From NCBI GenBank assembly GCA_963740215.1, contig CAVUDJ010000019.1, forward strand, positions 992,001-1,056,000: 64,000 nt of DNA. The letters run 5' to 3'. Made by a program: the position numbers and the translations under genes. Under the pieces are notes generated by a model. That model worked only from the letters and a program-made list of their open reading frames with translations. It was not told where the DNA came from and ran no database searches. Below are positions 35,173 to 43,868 of this stretch, in pieces (within the stretch, counting starts at the first letter, position 1; every line of letters begins with the position of its first letter). The DNA comes from CAVVAL01 sp963740215 (GTDB lineage Bacteria; Actinomycetota; Actinomycetes; Mycobacteriales; Cryptosporangiaceae).

Positions 35173-35385
35173 ATGACCACGAGAGACAGCGGCGGCCAGG
35201 CGCAGACCGGCCGTAACCGCGAGGAGACCGACGAAGCGCCTCCCACCGAGGCCAACCCCGAGGTCGCAGAGCGCCAGGAGAAGCTGACCGAAGACGTCGA
35301 CGCGATGCTGGACGAGATCGACTCGGTGCTCGAGGAGAACGCCGAGGAGTTCGTCAGGGGGTACGTACAAAAGGGCGGCGAGTGA
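35173..35385 (+). CDS. pup: prokaryotic ubiquitin-like protein Pup, ending Gly-Gly-Glu
   Basis: A 70-residue, acidic, mostly disordered protein that PafA couples to lysines of target proteins. The conserved helical half VDAMLDEIDSVLEENAEEFV binds the Mpa/ARC coiled coil, and the end is VRGYVQKGGE. The terminal residue is Glu, so the side-chain carboxylate used for ligation is encoded directly and deamidation is not needed. GGGGAG lies 6 nt upstream of the ATG. prcB follows after a 170-nt gap. Confidence 0.97.
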   Translation: MTTRDSGGQAQTGRNREETDEAPPTEANPEVAERQEKLTEDVDAMLDEIDSVLEENAEEFVRGYVQKGGE

Positions 35386-35418
35386 GGCTTATGTCCCATT
35401 CGTGAGCTAAGTCACCGG

Positions 35419-35451
35419 CCGCTGCCCTGGGCGTACTGCTCGGGGCAGCGG
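35419..35451 (+). terminator. possible terminator after pup
   Basis: 9-bp stem CCGCTGCCC / GGGCAGCGG with a 15-nt loop, 33 nt past the pup stop. It could reduce read-through into prcB and let pup be expressed at a higher level than prcBA. Confidence 0.4.
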
Positions 35452-35555
35452 CGTGTACGCACCGACGCGGCGAGCACCCCCGACCCGCGTCCGGGCTGTG
35501 CAGGTCACCGGTAAGGTTCAACCATTCGTGCATACGTCTACCCGAGAGGAACCAC

Positions 35556-36395
35556 GTGGCAGCGGGTTTTGGTCAGTCCGGTCGGCTACCGCATGAGTTC
35601 ACCACTCCGGGTAGCTCCTCGTTCGTGGAGTTCCTGACCGCGGCGGCTCCCGAGCTGCTGCCCGGACGGCGTCCGCTGCCGCCCGGCAGCGCCGCCGACC
35701 TGGCCCCGCACGGCACCACGATCGTCGCAGCCACGTTCGACGGCGGCGTCGTCATGGCGGGCGACCGCCGCGGCACGATGGGCAACATGATCGCCTCGCG
35801 CGACATGCAGAAGGTCTTCCCGGCCGACGCGTACTCGTGCGTCGGCATCGCGGGCACCGCCGGCATCGCCATCGAGCTGGTGCGGCTGTTCGTCGTCGAG
35901 CTGGAGCACTACGAGAAGATCGAGGGCACCTCGCTCACCTTCGACGGAAAGGCCAACCGGCTCGCCACGATGATCCGCGGCAACCTCGGGGCGGCCATGC
36001 AGGGCCTGGCCGTCGTGCCGCTGTTCGCCGGCTTCGACCTCGACGCCACCGACGAGTTCAAGGCCGGCCGCATCGTCAGCTTCGACGTCACCGGCGGCCG
36101 CTACGAGGAGCAGGAGTACCACGCGGTCGGCTCCGGCTCGATCTTCGCCAAGTCGTCCATCAAGAAGCGGTACCGCACCGGCGCCACCGTCGAGGAGACC
36201 GTCCGGCTGCTGATCGAGGCGCTCTACGACGCCGCCGACGAGGACTCCGCCACCGGCGGCCCCGACCTCACCCGCCGCATCTACCCGGTCGTGATGACCG
36301 TCGACGCCGATGGCCTCCGCCATCTGTCGGACGACCAGGTCGGCGAGGTGGTCGCCGCCGTCATCGAGGGCCGGCTCACCAACCCCGGCGGCTGA
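35556..36395 (+). CDS. prcB: 20S proteasome beta subunit
   Basis: The catalytic subunit of the core particle, 279 residues. A 53-residue propeptide precedes the cleavage point HG/TTIVAATFDGGVVMAGDRR, exposing Thr54 as the N-terminal nucleophile; the conserved Asp and Lys partners are in that region (DRRGTMG) and SGS is in VGSGSIFAKSS. The GTG start is 6 nt after a GAGAGG ribosome site. prcA follows 55 nt later, so the two subunits are made together. Confidence 0.97.
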   Translation: MAAGFGQSGRLPHEFTTPGSSSFVEFLTAAAPELLPGRRPLPPGSAADLAPHGTTIVAATFDGGVVMAGDRRGTMGNMIASRDMQKVFPADAYSCVGIAGTAGIAIELVRLFVVELEHYEKIEGTSLTFDGKANRLATMIRGNLGAAMQGLAVVPLFAGFDLDATDEFKAGRIVSFDVTGGRYEEQEYHAVGSGSIFAKSSIKKRYRTGATVEETVRLLIEALYDAADEDSATGGPDLTRRIYPVVMTVDADGLRHLSDDQVGEVVAAVIEGRLTNPGG

Positions 36396-36450
36396 CCGAG
36401 CACCACCGCCTGCCCCACCAGCGCTACCGACCGAGGAGACGACGAGCACC

Positions 36451-37332
36451 GTGGCCATGCAGTTCTACGCCTCACCCGAGCAGGTCATGCGCGACCGCTC
36501 GGAGTACGCGCGCAAGGGCATCGCGCGCGGCCGCAGCGTCGTCGTGTTCACCTACGCCGACGGCGTGCTGCTGGTCGCCGAGAACGCCTCCTCCGCGCTG
36601 CACAAGGTCAGCGAGATCTACGACCGCATCGCGTTCGCCGCGGTCGGCCGGTACAACGAGTTCGAGAACCTGCGGGTCGCGGGCGTGCGCCTGGCCGACC
36701 TCCGCGGCTACTCCTACGACCGGCGCGACGTCACCGGCCGCGGCCTGGCCAACGCCTACGCGCAGACGCTCGGCGCCATCTTCACCGAGCAGGCCAAGCC
36801 GTTCGAGGTAGAGATCTGCGTCGCCCAGGTCGGCGAGACCCCCGAGCAGGACGAGCTGTACCGGCTCACCTACGACGGTTCGGTCGGCGACGAACCCGGC
36901 TACGTGGCGATGGGTGGCCAGTCCGAGGCGATCGTCACCGTGCTGCGCAAGGGTCACCGTCCCGACCTGAGCCTCACCGACGCGCTCGCGCTGGCCATGT
37001 CGGCGCTCGGCAGCGTCGGCGGCGAGAACGGCAAGCCGCGCACCCTGTCGGCGAAGCAGCTTGAGGTGGCTGTGCTGGAGCGCACCCGTCCGGGACGCGC
37101 GTTCCGCCGGATCGTCGGCGCCGGGCTGGAGCGCCTGGTGTCCGAGTCCATCCCGTCCGCGCCGGAGCCGCGCCAAGCCAGGCCGAGCCCGCCAAGGCCG
37201 AGCCGGCAAAATCCGAGGCGCCCAAGCCCGATGCGCCGAAGCCTGGCGCCCGAAGCCTGGCGCCCGAAGCCCGGGCCCGCGAAGGACACCAAGCCGACCG
37301 ACAAGCCGACGGACACCACCGACCCGTTGTGA
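36451..37332 (+). CDS. prcA: 20S proteasome alpha subunit (tail with compensating indels)
   Basis: Forms the outer rings of the core particle and its gate. About 294 residues. Begins AMQFYASPEQVMRDRSEYAR, the gating N-terminus, with the alpha-subunit segments KGIARGRSVVVFTYADGVLL and YDRIAFAAVGRYNEF. The extension after residue 235 is a low-complexity Ala/Lys/Pro/Glu tail. As read it is odd (RQARPSPPRPSRQ), but one frame over between about 37175 and 37260 it is AEPAKAEPAKSEAPKPDAPK, matching its surroundings; three missing C/G bases would restore AKP-rich text throughout. GTG 36451 is preceded by GAGGAGAC. The stop overlaps the next start (GTGA). Confidence 0.95.
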   Translation: MAMQFYASPEQVMRDRSEYARKGIARGRSVVVFTYADGVLLVAENASSALHKVSEIYDRIAFAAVGRYNEFENLRVAGVRLADLRGYSYDRRDVTGRGLANAYAQTLGAIFTEQAKPFEVEICVAQVGETPEQDELYRLTYDGSVGDEPGYVAMGGQSEAIVTVLRKGHRPDLSLTDALALAMSALGSVGGENGKPRTLSAKQLEVAVLERTRPGRAFRRIVGAGLERLVSESIPSAPEPRQARPSPPRPSRQNPRRPSPMRRSLAPEAWRPKPGPAKDTKPTDKPTDTTDPL

Positions 37333-37916
37333 GCCGGCCGCCCGACCTGTACATCTCCTGCGATGTCGAGGCCGACGGTCCGATCCCCGGGCCGTACTCG
37401 ATGTCGAGCCTCGGGGCCGTGGTCGCCGGCCGCTTCGACGGTTCCACGTTCACGACCGCCGATCCGGACGCGCAGACGTTCTACCGCGAGCTGCGTCCGA
37501 TCAGCGACGCGTACGTCCCGGAGGCGGCGGCCGTCTCCGGGCTCGATCGCGATCGGCTGGTGCGGGAAGGCGCTGATCCGGCCGCGGCCATGGCCGACTT
37601 CGTCGCCTGGGTCGACGACGTGGCGACCGGCGCGAAGCCGGTCTTCGTCGCGTACCCCCTCGGCTTCGACTGGATGTTCGTCTACTGGTACCTGCAACGA
37701 TTCGCCGGCCGCAGCCCGTTCGGCCACTCGTCGTGCCTCGATCTGAAGACGCTGTACGCGGTGAAGGCAGGCGTGACGATCGGCCAGGCGGTCAAGCGCG
37801 CCATGCCGCGCCACCTGCACTCTCGCCGCCCGCACACGCACAACGCGCTCGACGACGCGGCTGAGCAGGCCGACCTGTTCGCCAATCTCACCCGTTGGGA
37901 CGGCACCACCGAGTGA
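37329..37916 (+). CDS. DEDDh-type 3'-5' exonuclease-like protein
   Basis: A 195-residue protein with an RNase T/epsilon-like fold. The first acidic motif is ISCDVEADGPIPG (Asp13 and Glu15), a middle acid lies in YPLGFDWMFVYWYL, and the last motif HTHNALDDAAEQA carries the catalytic His and Asp. The length and lack of other domains resemble oligoribonuclease-like exonucleases. Substrate (RNA or DNA) unknown. Its GTG overlaps the prcA stop, so it is translationally coupled to the proteasome core genes, a placement that merits a second look. Confidence 0.85.
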   Translation: MSRPPDLYISCDVEADGPIPGPYSMSSLGAVVAGRFDGSTFTTADPDAQTFYRELRPISDAYVPEAAAVSGLDRDRLVREGADPAAAMADFVAWVDDVATGAKPVFVAYPLGFDWMFVYWYLQRFAGRSPFGHSSCLDLKTLYAVKAGVTIGQAVKRAMPRHLHSRRPHTHNALDDAAEQADLFANLTRWDGTTE

Positions 37917-37948
37917 CGGGTTGCCCGATGATTGTCGGTCCGGGCGGC

Positions 37949-37954
37949 TAGTGT
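37949..37954 (+). promoter_or_regulatory. leaderless-type -10 box for pafA
   Basis: TAGTGT, 6 nt before ATG 37961. Confidence 0.5.
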
Positions 37955-37960
37955 CATCAC

Positions 37961-39320
37961 ATGGAGCGGCGGATCTTCGGTCTGGAGACCGAATACGGTG
38001 TCACGTGCACCTTTCGAGGGCAGCGCAGGCTGTCCCCTGACGAGGTGGCGCGATACCTGTTCCGGCGGGTCGTCTCGTGGGGCCGGTCCAGCAACGTGTT
38101 CCTCCGCAACGGTGCGCGCCTCTACCTCGACGTCGGTTCGCACCCTGAGTACGCCACGCCGGAGTGCGATGCCGTCGACGACCTCGTGGTCCACGACCGT
38201 GCCGGCGAGCGCATCCTCGAAGGCCTCCTCGTCGACGCCGAGCGCCGCCTCCGTGACGAGGGCATCGCCGGCGACATCTACCTGTTCAAGAACAACACCG
38301 ACTCGGCCGGCAACTCCTACGGCTGCCACGAGAACTACCTGGTCAGCCGGCACGGCGAGTTCGCCAGGCTGGCCGACGTCCTGATCCCGTTCCTGGTCAC
38401 GCGGCAGCTCATCTGCGGCGCCGGCAAGGTCCTGCAGACGCCCCGCGGCGCCGTGTACTGCCTCTCGCAGCGTGCCGAGCACATCTGGGAGGGCGTCTCC
38501 TCGGCCACGACGCGGTCGCGCCCGATCATCAACACCCGCGACGAGCCGCACGCCGACGCCGAACGGTTCCGCCGGCTGCACGTCATCGTCGGCGACTCGA
38601 ACATGAGCGAGGTCACCACGCTGCTCAAGGTCGGCACCGCCGATCTGGTGCTGCGGATGATCGAGGCGGGCGTCGTCATGCGCGACATGACGCTGGAGAA
38701 CCCGATCCGGGCGATCCGCGAGGTGTCCCACGACATCACCGGCCAGCGCAAGATCCGGCTCGCCACCGGCCGGGAGATCTCCGCGCTGGAGATCCAGCAG
38801 GAGTACCACTCCAAGGCCAGCGAGTTCGTCGACCGGCACGGCGGGGGAGCGGTCGCTCAAGCGGGTCGTCGAGCTGTGGGGCCGCGTCCTCAAGGCCGTC
38901 GACACCGACGATCTGTCCACAGTCGAGCGTGAGATCGACTGGGTCACCAAGTACCGCCTGATCGAGCGCTACCGCGACCGGCACAACCTGCCGCTGTCAC
39001 ACCCGCGGGTCGCCCAGCTCGACCTCGCGTACCACGACATCCGCCGCGGCCGTGGCCTGTTCGCGCTGATGGAGAAGCGCGGCGCCGTCGACCGCATCAG
39101 CCGTGACCTCGACGTGTACTCGGCGAAGTCGATCCCGCCGCAGACCACCCGGGCCCGGCTGCGCGGCGAGTTCATCCGCCGCGCTCAGGAACGGCGCCGC
39201 GACTTCACCGTCGACTGGGTGCACCTCAAGCTCAACGACCAGGCCCAGCGCACCGTGCTCTGCAAGGACCCGTTCCGGTCCGTCGACGAGCGAGTGGATC
39301 GACTCATCGCCAGCATGTGA
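37961..39320 (+). CDS. pafA: Pup-protein ligase (frameshift near 38845)
   Basis: Attaches Pup's C-terminal Glu to target lysines at the cost of ATP. About 452 residues after correction. Opens MERRIFGLETEYGVTC; the likely catalytic Asp57 is in LYLDVGSHPEYATPE; the ATP/metal region is IYLFKNNTDSAGNSYGCHEN; it lacks the Dop-specific loop. Five Gs at 38843-38847 look one too many: deleting one leads from DRHGG into ERSLKRVVELWGRVLKAVDT and on to VDERVDRLIASM. With arc, dop, pup and prcBA all intact, loss of the ligase would be surprising, so a base-calling error is likely. Confidence 0.96.
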
Positions 39321-39334
39321 GGTGGTGGTCTGGC

Positions 39335-39525
39335 GTGACCGGCCAAGACGAGTTCGGGCGCGACTGGCAAGGGACCACGAACCGGACGACTTCATCGACC
39401 GGCGGCACGAGCGCGTGTACCGCTCGGTGCAGCGCAGCCGGCAGAGCAAGATCCCGACCTGGGTCTACGCCGTGACGCTGGCCATCCTGGTAGCGGCGTG
39501 GATCTACTGGATCGCAATCGGCTGA
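39335..39525 (+). CDS. small single-pass membrane protein (frameshift near 39372)
   Basis: About 63 residues. GTG 39335 begins MTGQDEFGRDWQG; after GGG at 39372-39374 the frame changes, and adding one G gives DHEPDDFIDRRHERVYRSVQ followed by a C-terminal transmembrane helix (IPTWVYAVTLAILVAAWIYW). I know no function. The basic/acidic cytoplasmic head and tail anchor suggest a membrane-associated accessory protein. It follows pafA by 14 nt and is ended by a strong hairpin, so it probably belongs to the pafA transcript. Confidence 0.6.
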
Positions 39526-39531
39526 GCCGGC

Positions 39532-39552
39532 GCGCGCCCGTCGCGGGCGCGC
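39532..39552 (+). terminator. terminator after the pafA unit
   Basis: Perfect 9-bp stem GCGCGCCCG / CGGGCGCGC with a TCG loop, 6 nt after the stop of the small membrane protein gene. Confidence 0.6.
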
Positions 39553-39622
39553 TGCTCCGCCGCCCCCAGCTCGCCGCCCCGGGCGCGGCGCCTGTGCGCG
39601 CCGCCGCTGCGACCTCGCCCGC

Positions 39623-39693
39623 AAACCGGACTTTTCGGGAAGCCGTGCCTACAGCGGGCACTCATGCCCCAATTTGTCCAGCAAGTCCGGTTC
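39623..39693 (+). repeat. palindromic intergenic repeat, family A copy 2
   Basis: AAACCGGACTTTTCGGG, CCGTGCCTAC, inner GGGCACTCATGCCC, and AAGTCCGGTTC at the end. The clearest copy, with ends that are near-perfect reverse complements. Confidence 0.88.
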
Positions 39694-39895
39694 AGGTCCA
39701 GCTCCGGTCCGGTTCAGGTCCGGTTCAGGTCCGGTTCAGGTCCGGGCTCGGGTTCGGATCCGGTTCGGTCCGGGCCTGCTCGGGCTGAGGCCCGGATCCG
39801 GTTCGGATCCGGGCCGGGCTCAGGTCCGGCTCTGGTTCGGGTTCCGGCTTCCGGTGGGCTCCGGCTTCCAGCGGGTCCTGGCGTCAGGGTTCGGG
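39689..39895. repeat. degenerate tandem array of an 11-bp unit
   Basis: GGTTCAGGTCC is present at 39689-39699 and in three perfect head-to-tail copies at 39711-39743 (one diverged copy between). Further right it decays into related strings such as GGTTCGGATCC. The first unit overlaps the right end of element A2. Confidence 0.85.
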
Positions 39896-40956
39896 TCAGA
39901 GCAGCGCGGCGGCGTGGCGGCCCGCGGCGGCGGACGCGAGGAAGTAGGCGTGGTCGGCGTCCAGGCCGCGGCCCATCGTCGAGAGCTTCACCGACGACGA
40001 TCGCAGCGCCGCGTCCAGACCGTCGCTGGCGACGTGCACGATGCGGTGCCGCCCGGCGAGCGGCGCCAGGTCGGCCTCGACCGAGGCTGCGAGCGCCGCC
40101 GGTAGTTCGGCCGGTACTACGAGGTCGGCGGGGGCGAGCGCCACCCGGCCGTATGCGGTGAGCGAATGGTGCGAGACACCCCGGTGCCGTTCGCGCGGAT
40201 CGGCGTCGGAGAGGCGCAGCGCACCGACCGGCCGCCCGCCGAGCGCCGCCACCGCGTTGACGGCCTCGCCGGCCGCGACGCCCGAGAAGCCCCAGGGTGT
40301 GCCGGTGCCGAGGTTGCCTGGTCCCTGGCATACGACGGCCACCTCGGCGTCGAGTACCCAACGGGCGGCCAGCAGGCCGGTGTGCAGCGTGACGGCTTCG
40401 AGGTCGCCGCCGAGCGCCTGCCCGACGGTGATCGTGCCGGCGAGGCGCCCGGCCAGGTCGCTCACCGCGCGGGAGAACCAGATCGGCAGCGCGCCGCCGT
40501 CGGTCATCACGTACGCCACCCGCGCACCAGGACGATCAGCCCACAGTCCGGCGAGGATCGCGGGCAGCGCGGAGTGCAGGTCGGCGACGATGACCGGCAT
40601 GCCTTCGAGCGACGTCGCGGCGGCGATCGTGGCGTGGTGCGGCGAGTCCTGCTCGTCAACGCCGAGCACCACGGCCTGCAGCGGCGTGTACCGCGCTTTG
40701 ACGAGATGCCCGGGGCCCTTCGGGTCCTCGGGGAAGCGGTCCGGCACGGCTACGACCAGCGCGTACCCGCCGGTGCCGAGCCCCATCGCCAGCGCGGTCG
40801 TGTTCAGCAGGACCGTGTCGCCCGGCTGCGGCTCGCCGACGAGCGCGGGGTAGGCCAGCGCCCGCGCCGGTTCGCCGTCCACCAGACGTCGAGTTCGATC
40901 GCGCCGGACCAGCGGCGGCGTTCGGCGGTCACGGTTCCGGTGCGCCAGCGAATCAT
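39896..40956 (-). CDS. DUF3866 family protein (frameshift near 40884)
   Basis: About 353 residues of the DUF3866 family found in actinobacteria and Firmicutes, function unknown. The N-terminus MIRWRTGTVTAERRRWSGAI is one frame away from the rest; adding a C at 40882-40886 on the minus strand joins ELDVLVDGEPARALAYPALV. Further family text: DTVLLNTTALAMGLGTGGYA, VKARYTPLQAVVLGVDEQDS, VADLHSALPAILAGL, AYVMTDGGALPIWFS. The pattern of small Gly-rich loops and invariant HSALP/MTDGGALP suggests an enzyme. It stands alone, divergent from the DinB gene. Confidence 0.85.
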
Positions 40957-40962
40957 CGGCAC

Positions 40963-40968
40963 ACCGTA
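40963..40968 (-). promoter_or_regulatory. leaderless-type -10 box for the DUF3866 gene
   Basis: TACGGT on the minus strand, 6 nt before ATG 40956. The divergent DinB gene has CAGGCT at 40986-40991, 7 nt before its ATG, a variant of the same box. Confidence 0.45.
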
Positions 40969-40998
40969 ACTGTCGGACGCGCGTGACAGGCTGGCGCC

Positions 40999-41511
40999 AT
41001 GACCCCGACGACGAGACGCCCCGAACCGCCGGAGCTCCAGGGCGACGAACGGGCCACACTCGCCGGCTTCCTCGATTTTCACCGCGCCACCCTGGCCTGG
41101 AAGTGCTCCGGCCTCACCGATGAGCAGCTGCGCGAACGCCCGTCGCCGCCGTCCACGATGTCGCTGCTCGGGCTGGTCCGCCATATGGCCGAAGTGGAGC
41201 GTGGTTGGTTCCGCCGCACGTTCGCCCGGGAGGACGCGCCCCGCTGTACTACTCCGACGACGACCGCGACGGCGAATTCGACAACGTCGACAAGGCCGAT
41301 GTCGCCGAGGCGTTCGCCGCGTGGGAGCGCGAGTGCGCGTTCGCCCGCGAGGCGGTGGCGGCGGCGCCGGACCTCGATGCGGTGGGCCATGGCAGGACAC
41401 CGCACGTACTCGCTCCGCTGGATCCTCGTCCACATGATCGAGGAGTACGCCCGCCACAACGGCCACGCCGACCTGATACGCGAGCGCCTGGACGGCTCCG
41501 TCGGGGAGTAG
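40999..41511 (+). CDS. DinB/DUF664 family protein (two compensating frameshifts)
   Basis: A 170-residue four-helix-bundle protein of the DinB/YfiT-like superfamily. Metal-binding His residues appear in FLDFHRATLAWKCSGL, LLGLVRHMAEVERGWF and ILVHMIEEYARHNGHADLIR; the last is the family hallmark. The middle part YYSDDDRDGEFDNVDKADVA lies in another frame between about 41236 and 41390: one C is missing at 41236 and one base is extra near 41392. Members include thiol-dependent transferases (mycothiol or bacillithiol), which fits a mshC-bearing genome, but the specific role is not known. Confidence 0.8.
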   Translation: MTPTTRRPEPPELQGDERATLAGFLDFHRATLAWKCSGLTDEQLRERPSPPSTMSLLGLVRHMAEVERGWFRRTFAREDAPRCTTPTTTATANSTTSTRPMSPRRSPRGSASARSPARRWRRRRTSMRWAMAGHRTYSLRWILVHMIEEYARHNGHADLIRERLDGSVGE

Positions 41512-41541
41512 CCCGGCCCGGCAGCGGCTTGTCCCGTGAGC

Positions 41542-41547
41542 TAGCGT
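41542..41547 (+). promoter_or_regulatory. leaderless-type -10 box for pafB
   Basis: TAGCGT, 8 nt before GTG 41556. Confidence 0.45.
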
Positions 41548-41555
41548 CATATCTC

Positions 41556-42550
41556 GTGTCCCGTCGACGCACCGAACGCCTGGTCAACCTGGTCATCTGC
41601 CTGCTCTCCACCCGCCGCTACCTCACTGCGGCGCAGGTGGCCCGCATCGTGCCGGGATACGAGCACGATCAGGACGATCCGAAGGCGCACGAGGCGTTCC
41701 AGCGGATGTTCGAGCGGGACAAGGCCGAGCTGCGTGACCTGGGCGTTCCCCTGGAGACCGGCACGAACAGCGTGTTCGACGCGGAGCCCGGCTACCGCAT
41801 CGCCCGGCGTGACTACGCCCTGCCGGAGATCCACCTCGAGCCCGACGAGGCGGCTGCGGTCGGGCTGGCCGCGCGGCTGTGGCAGCACGCGGGCCTGGCG
41901 TCGTCGGCGTCGGCAGGGCTGCTCAAGCTGCGGGCCGGCGGTATCGACGTCGACCCGCACGCCACGCTCGGCATCGAGCCGGTCGTCAACGCAGAGCCGG
42001 CGCTGGAGGCGGTGTTCGGCGCGATCCACGAGCGGCGGTCGATCCGGTTCGACTACCGCACCCCGCGCGACGACCATCCGCAGCGCCGGCACCTGCAACC
42101 GTGGGGAGCGGTGTCGTGGCGCGGCCGCTGGTACGTCGTGGGCCACGACACCGACCGCGACGCCACCCGATGCTTCAGGCTGTCCCGCGTCGTGGGCACC
42201 GTGTCCCAGTTCGGACCGTCCAACGCCTACACACCCGCCGGAGGGCGTGAACCTCCTCGACCACGTCGCCGCCTACGCCGGCTCGCCCGGACCGGCGCGG
42301 CAAGGCGCAGGTACGGGTGCGCGCCGGTGCCGGCGCCGGGCTGCGCCGCTGGGCCCTCTCCGTCGAGCAGGACGGCGACGGCTGGGACGTGCTGGCCCTG
42401 GGCTACCACGATCCTGACTCGCTGGCGTCGCGGTTGGCCGGGTACGGGTCGGCGGTCGTCGTGCTCGACCCGCCTGAGGTGCGGGACGCGGTGGTCCGCC
42501 AGCTCACGACGATGGCCGGCCTCACCGAGCGAAGCGAGGTCAAAGCGTGA
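41556..42550 (+). CDS. pafB: WYL-domain transcriptional regulator PafB (two frameshifts)
   Basis: PafB with PafC forms a heterodimeric activator of the DNA-damage response in mycobacteria. About 330 residues after correction: N-terminal winged helix (RRTERLVNLVICLLSTRRYL), a WYL domain with RRSIRFDYRTP and HLQPWGAVSWRGRWYVVGHD, and a C-terminal WCX piece. One extra C near 42234 and another near 42287 split the gene; corrected text runs VNLLDHVAAYAG, DRRGKAQVRVRAGAGAG, LRRWALSVEQDGDGWDVLAL. Ends LTERSEVKA. pafC follows 28 nt later. Confidence 0.9.
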
Positions 42551-42578
42551 GCACCGGTGGACACAGCGAGGTGGGCGT

Positions 42579-43527
42579 GTGAGTACGACCGACCGGCTCG
42601 CGCGGCTGCTCGCGCTTGTGCCGTACCTGCTGGCCCGTCCGGGCATCCGCATCGCCGACGCCGCCGATGATCTCGGTGTCAGCGAGAAGCAGCTCCGCGA
42701 CGACCTCCAGCTCCTGTTCGTCTGCGGCCTCCCCGGGTACGGGCCGGGTGACCTCATCGACATGTCGCTCGACGACGACACGGTCACGATCACCTACGAC
42801 GCCGGCATGGACCGCCCGCTCCGTCTCGCCGCCGACGAGGCGCTGGCGCTGGTCGTGGCGCTGCGCTCGCTCGCCGAGGTACCCGGGCTCACCACGGGCG
42901 ACGTGGTCGAGCGCGCGCTCGCGAAGCTGGAGTCGGCCGCCGGTGACGCCGCGGGCGCCGCCGAACGCGTCGCGATGCGCAGCTTCTACAGCGACGAGAC
43001 CACGATGCGGGCGGTCACCGGCGCTCTGGAGCGTGGCCACGCCCTGCACCTCACGTACTACACCGCCGGTCGCGACGCCACGACGGACCGGATCGTCGAC
43101 CCGATGCGGCTCCTGCTGATGTCCGGCCAGTCGTACCTGGAGGCGTGGTGCCGTAACGCGGAGGCGGTGCGGCGGTTCCGGCTCGACCGGATCGACGCGC
43201 TCACCGAACTGGACGAGCCGTCCGCGCCGCCGCCCCAGGCCGCCGCGCTCCGACGTCCGCGACGGCGTGTTCCAGCCTTCGGGCGACTACCCGCTGGTGA
43301 CGCTGCGCGTCGGGATCGCGTCCCGCTGGATCACCGAGTACTACCCGTGCGAGAGCGTCCGCGAGGAGCCGGGCGGGCGGTGGCTGGTCGAGCTGCGCGC
43401 CAGCGACCTGGCGTGGGCGCGCCGGCTCGTGATGGGGCTGGGCTCGGACACCGAAGTGGTGGCGCCGCGCGAGCTGGCGCAGCAGGTGCGGGCCGAGGCC
43501 GCGGCGGCACTCGCGGCCTACGGGTAA
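42579..43527 (+). CDS. pafC: WYL-domain transcriptional regulator PafC (frameshift near 43247)
   Basis: The partner of PafB, about 315 residues. Winged helix TTDRLARLLALVPYLLARPG with ADAADDLGVSEKQLRDDLQL, WYL domain RGHALHLTYYTAGRDATTDR and the WYL-type core SGQSYLEAWCRNAEAVRRFR, then the C-terminal WCX domain, read one frame over after 43247 (DVRDGVFQPSGDYPLVTLRV to the end). GTG 42579 is chosen because the frame upstream is closed and homologues begin there. Order pafB-pafC-tatA-tatC is the usual actinobacterial one. Confidence 0.9.
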
Positions 43528-43552
43528 CGGCGCGGTGCCGGGCTCGTACGGC

Positions 43553-43558
43553 TAGAGT
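43553..43558 (+). promoter_or_regulatory. leaderless-type -10 box for the small coiled-coil protein gene
   Basis: TAGAGT, 6 nt before GTG 43565. Confidence 0.45.
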
Positions 43559-43564
43559 CGGCGC

Positions 43565-43801
43565 GTGACCATCCCTGCCTGGATCGCGGTCGGCATCGTT
43601 GCCTTCAGCCTGCTGCTGCTCCTCGTCCTCCTGCTCAGGCTGCGCCGGCAGCTCAAGCCGTTGAGCGCTGCCGCCACACGCCTCCAGGACCAGGCCAGCC
43701 AGGTCGACGAGCTGCAGAAACGCCTCGAACAGCTCCAGCCCAGGATGGACGAGATGACCGCCAAGATCGAACAGGTGCAGGCCAAACTGCCACACCACTG
43801 A
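43565..43801 (+). CDS. small membrane protein with coiled coil
   Basis: 78 residues: an N-terminal transmembrane helix (about residues 5-25, IAVGIVAFSLLLLLVLLLRL) and a cytoplasmic coiled coil with heptads (QASQVDELQKRLEQLQPRMD). Homologous small proteins sit between pafC and tatA in related genomes as far as I recall; function unknown. It might assist Tat or sit in the same transcript by chance. No ribosome site. Confidence 0.75.
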   Translation: MTIPAWIAVGIVAFSLLLLLVLLLRLRRQLKPLSAAATRLQDQASQVDELQKRLEQLQPRMDEMTAKIEQVQAKLPHH

Positions 43802-43868
43802 CTCCCCGGGCGCGCGGCCGACGCCAGCCCGTACGATGAGGAAAGTTCCCCGAACTGAGAGGTACGTC

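Larger units (their letters stand above)
39526..39895. other. 370-nt gene-free region between the pafA unit and the DUF3866 gene
   Basis: Contains, in order, a terminator hairpin (39532-39552), GC-rich low-complexity DNA, repeat element A2 (39623-39693) and a degenerate tandem array (39689-39895). No open frame looks coding. Confidence 0.7.
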
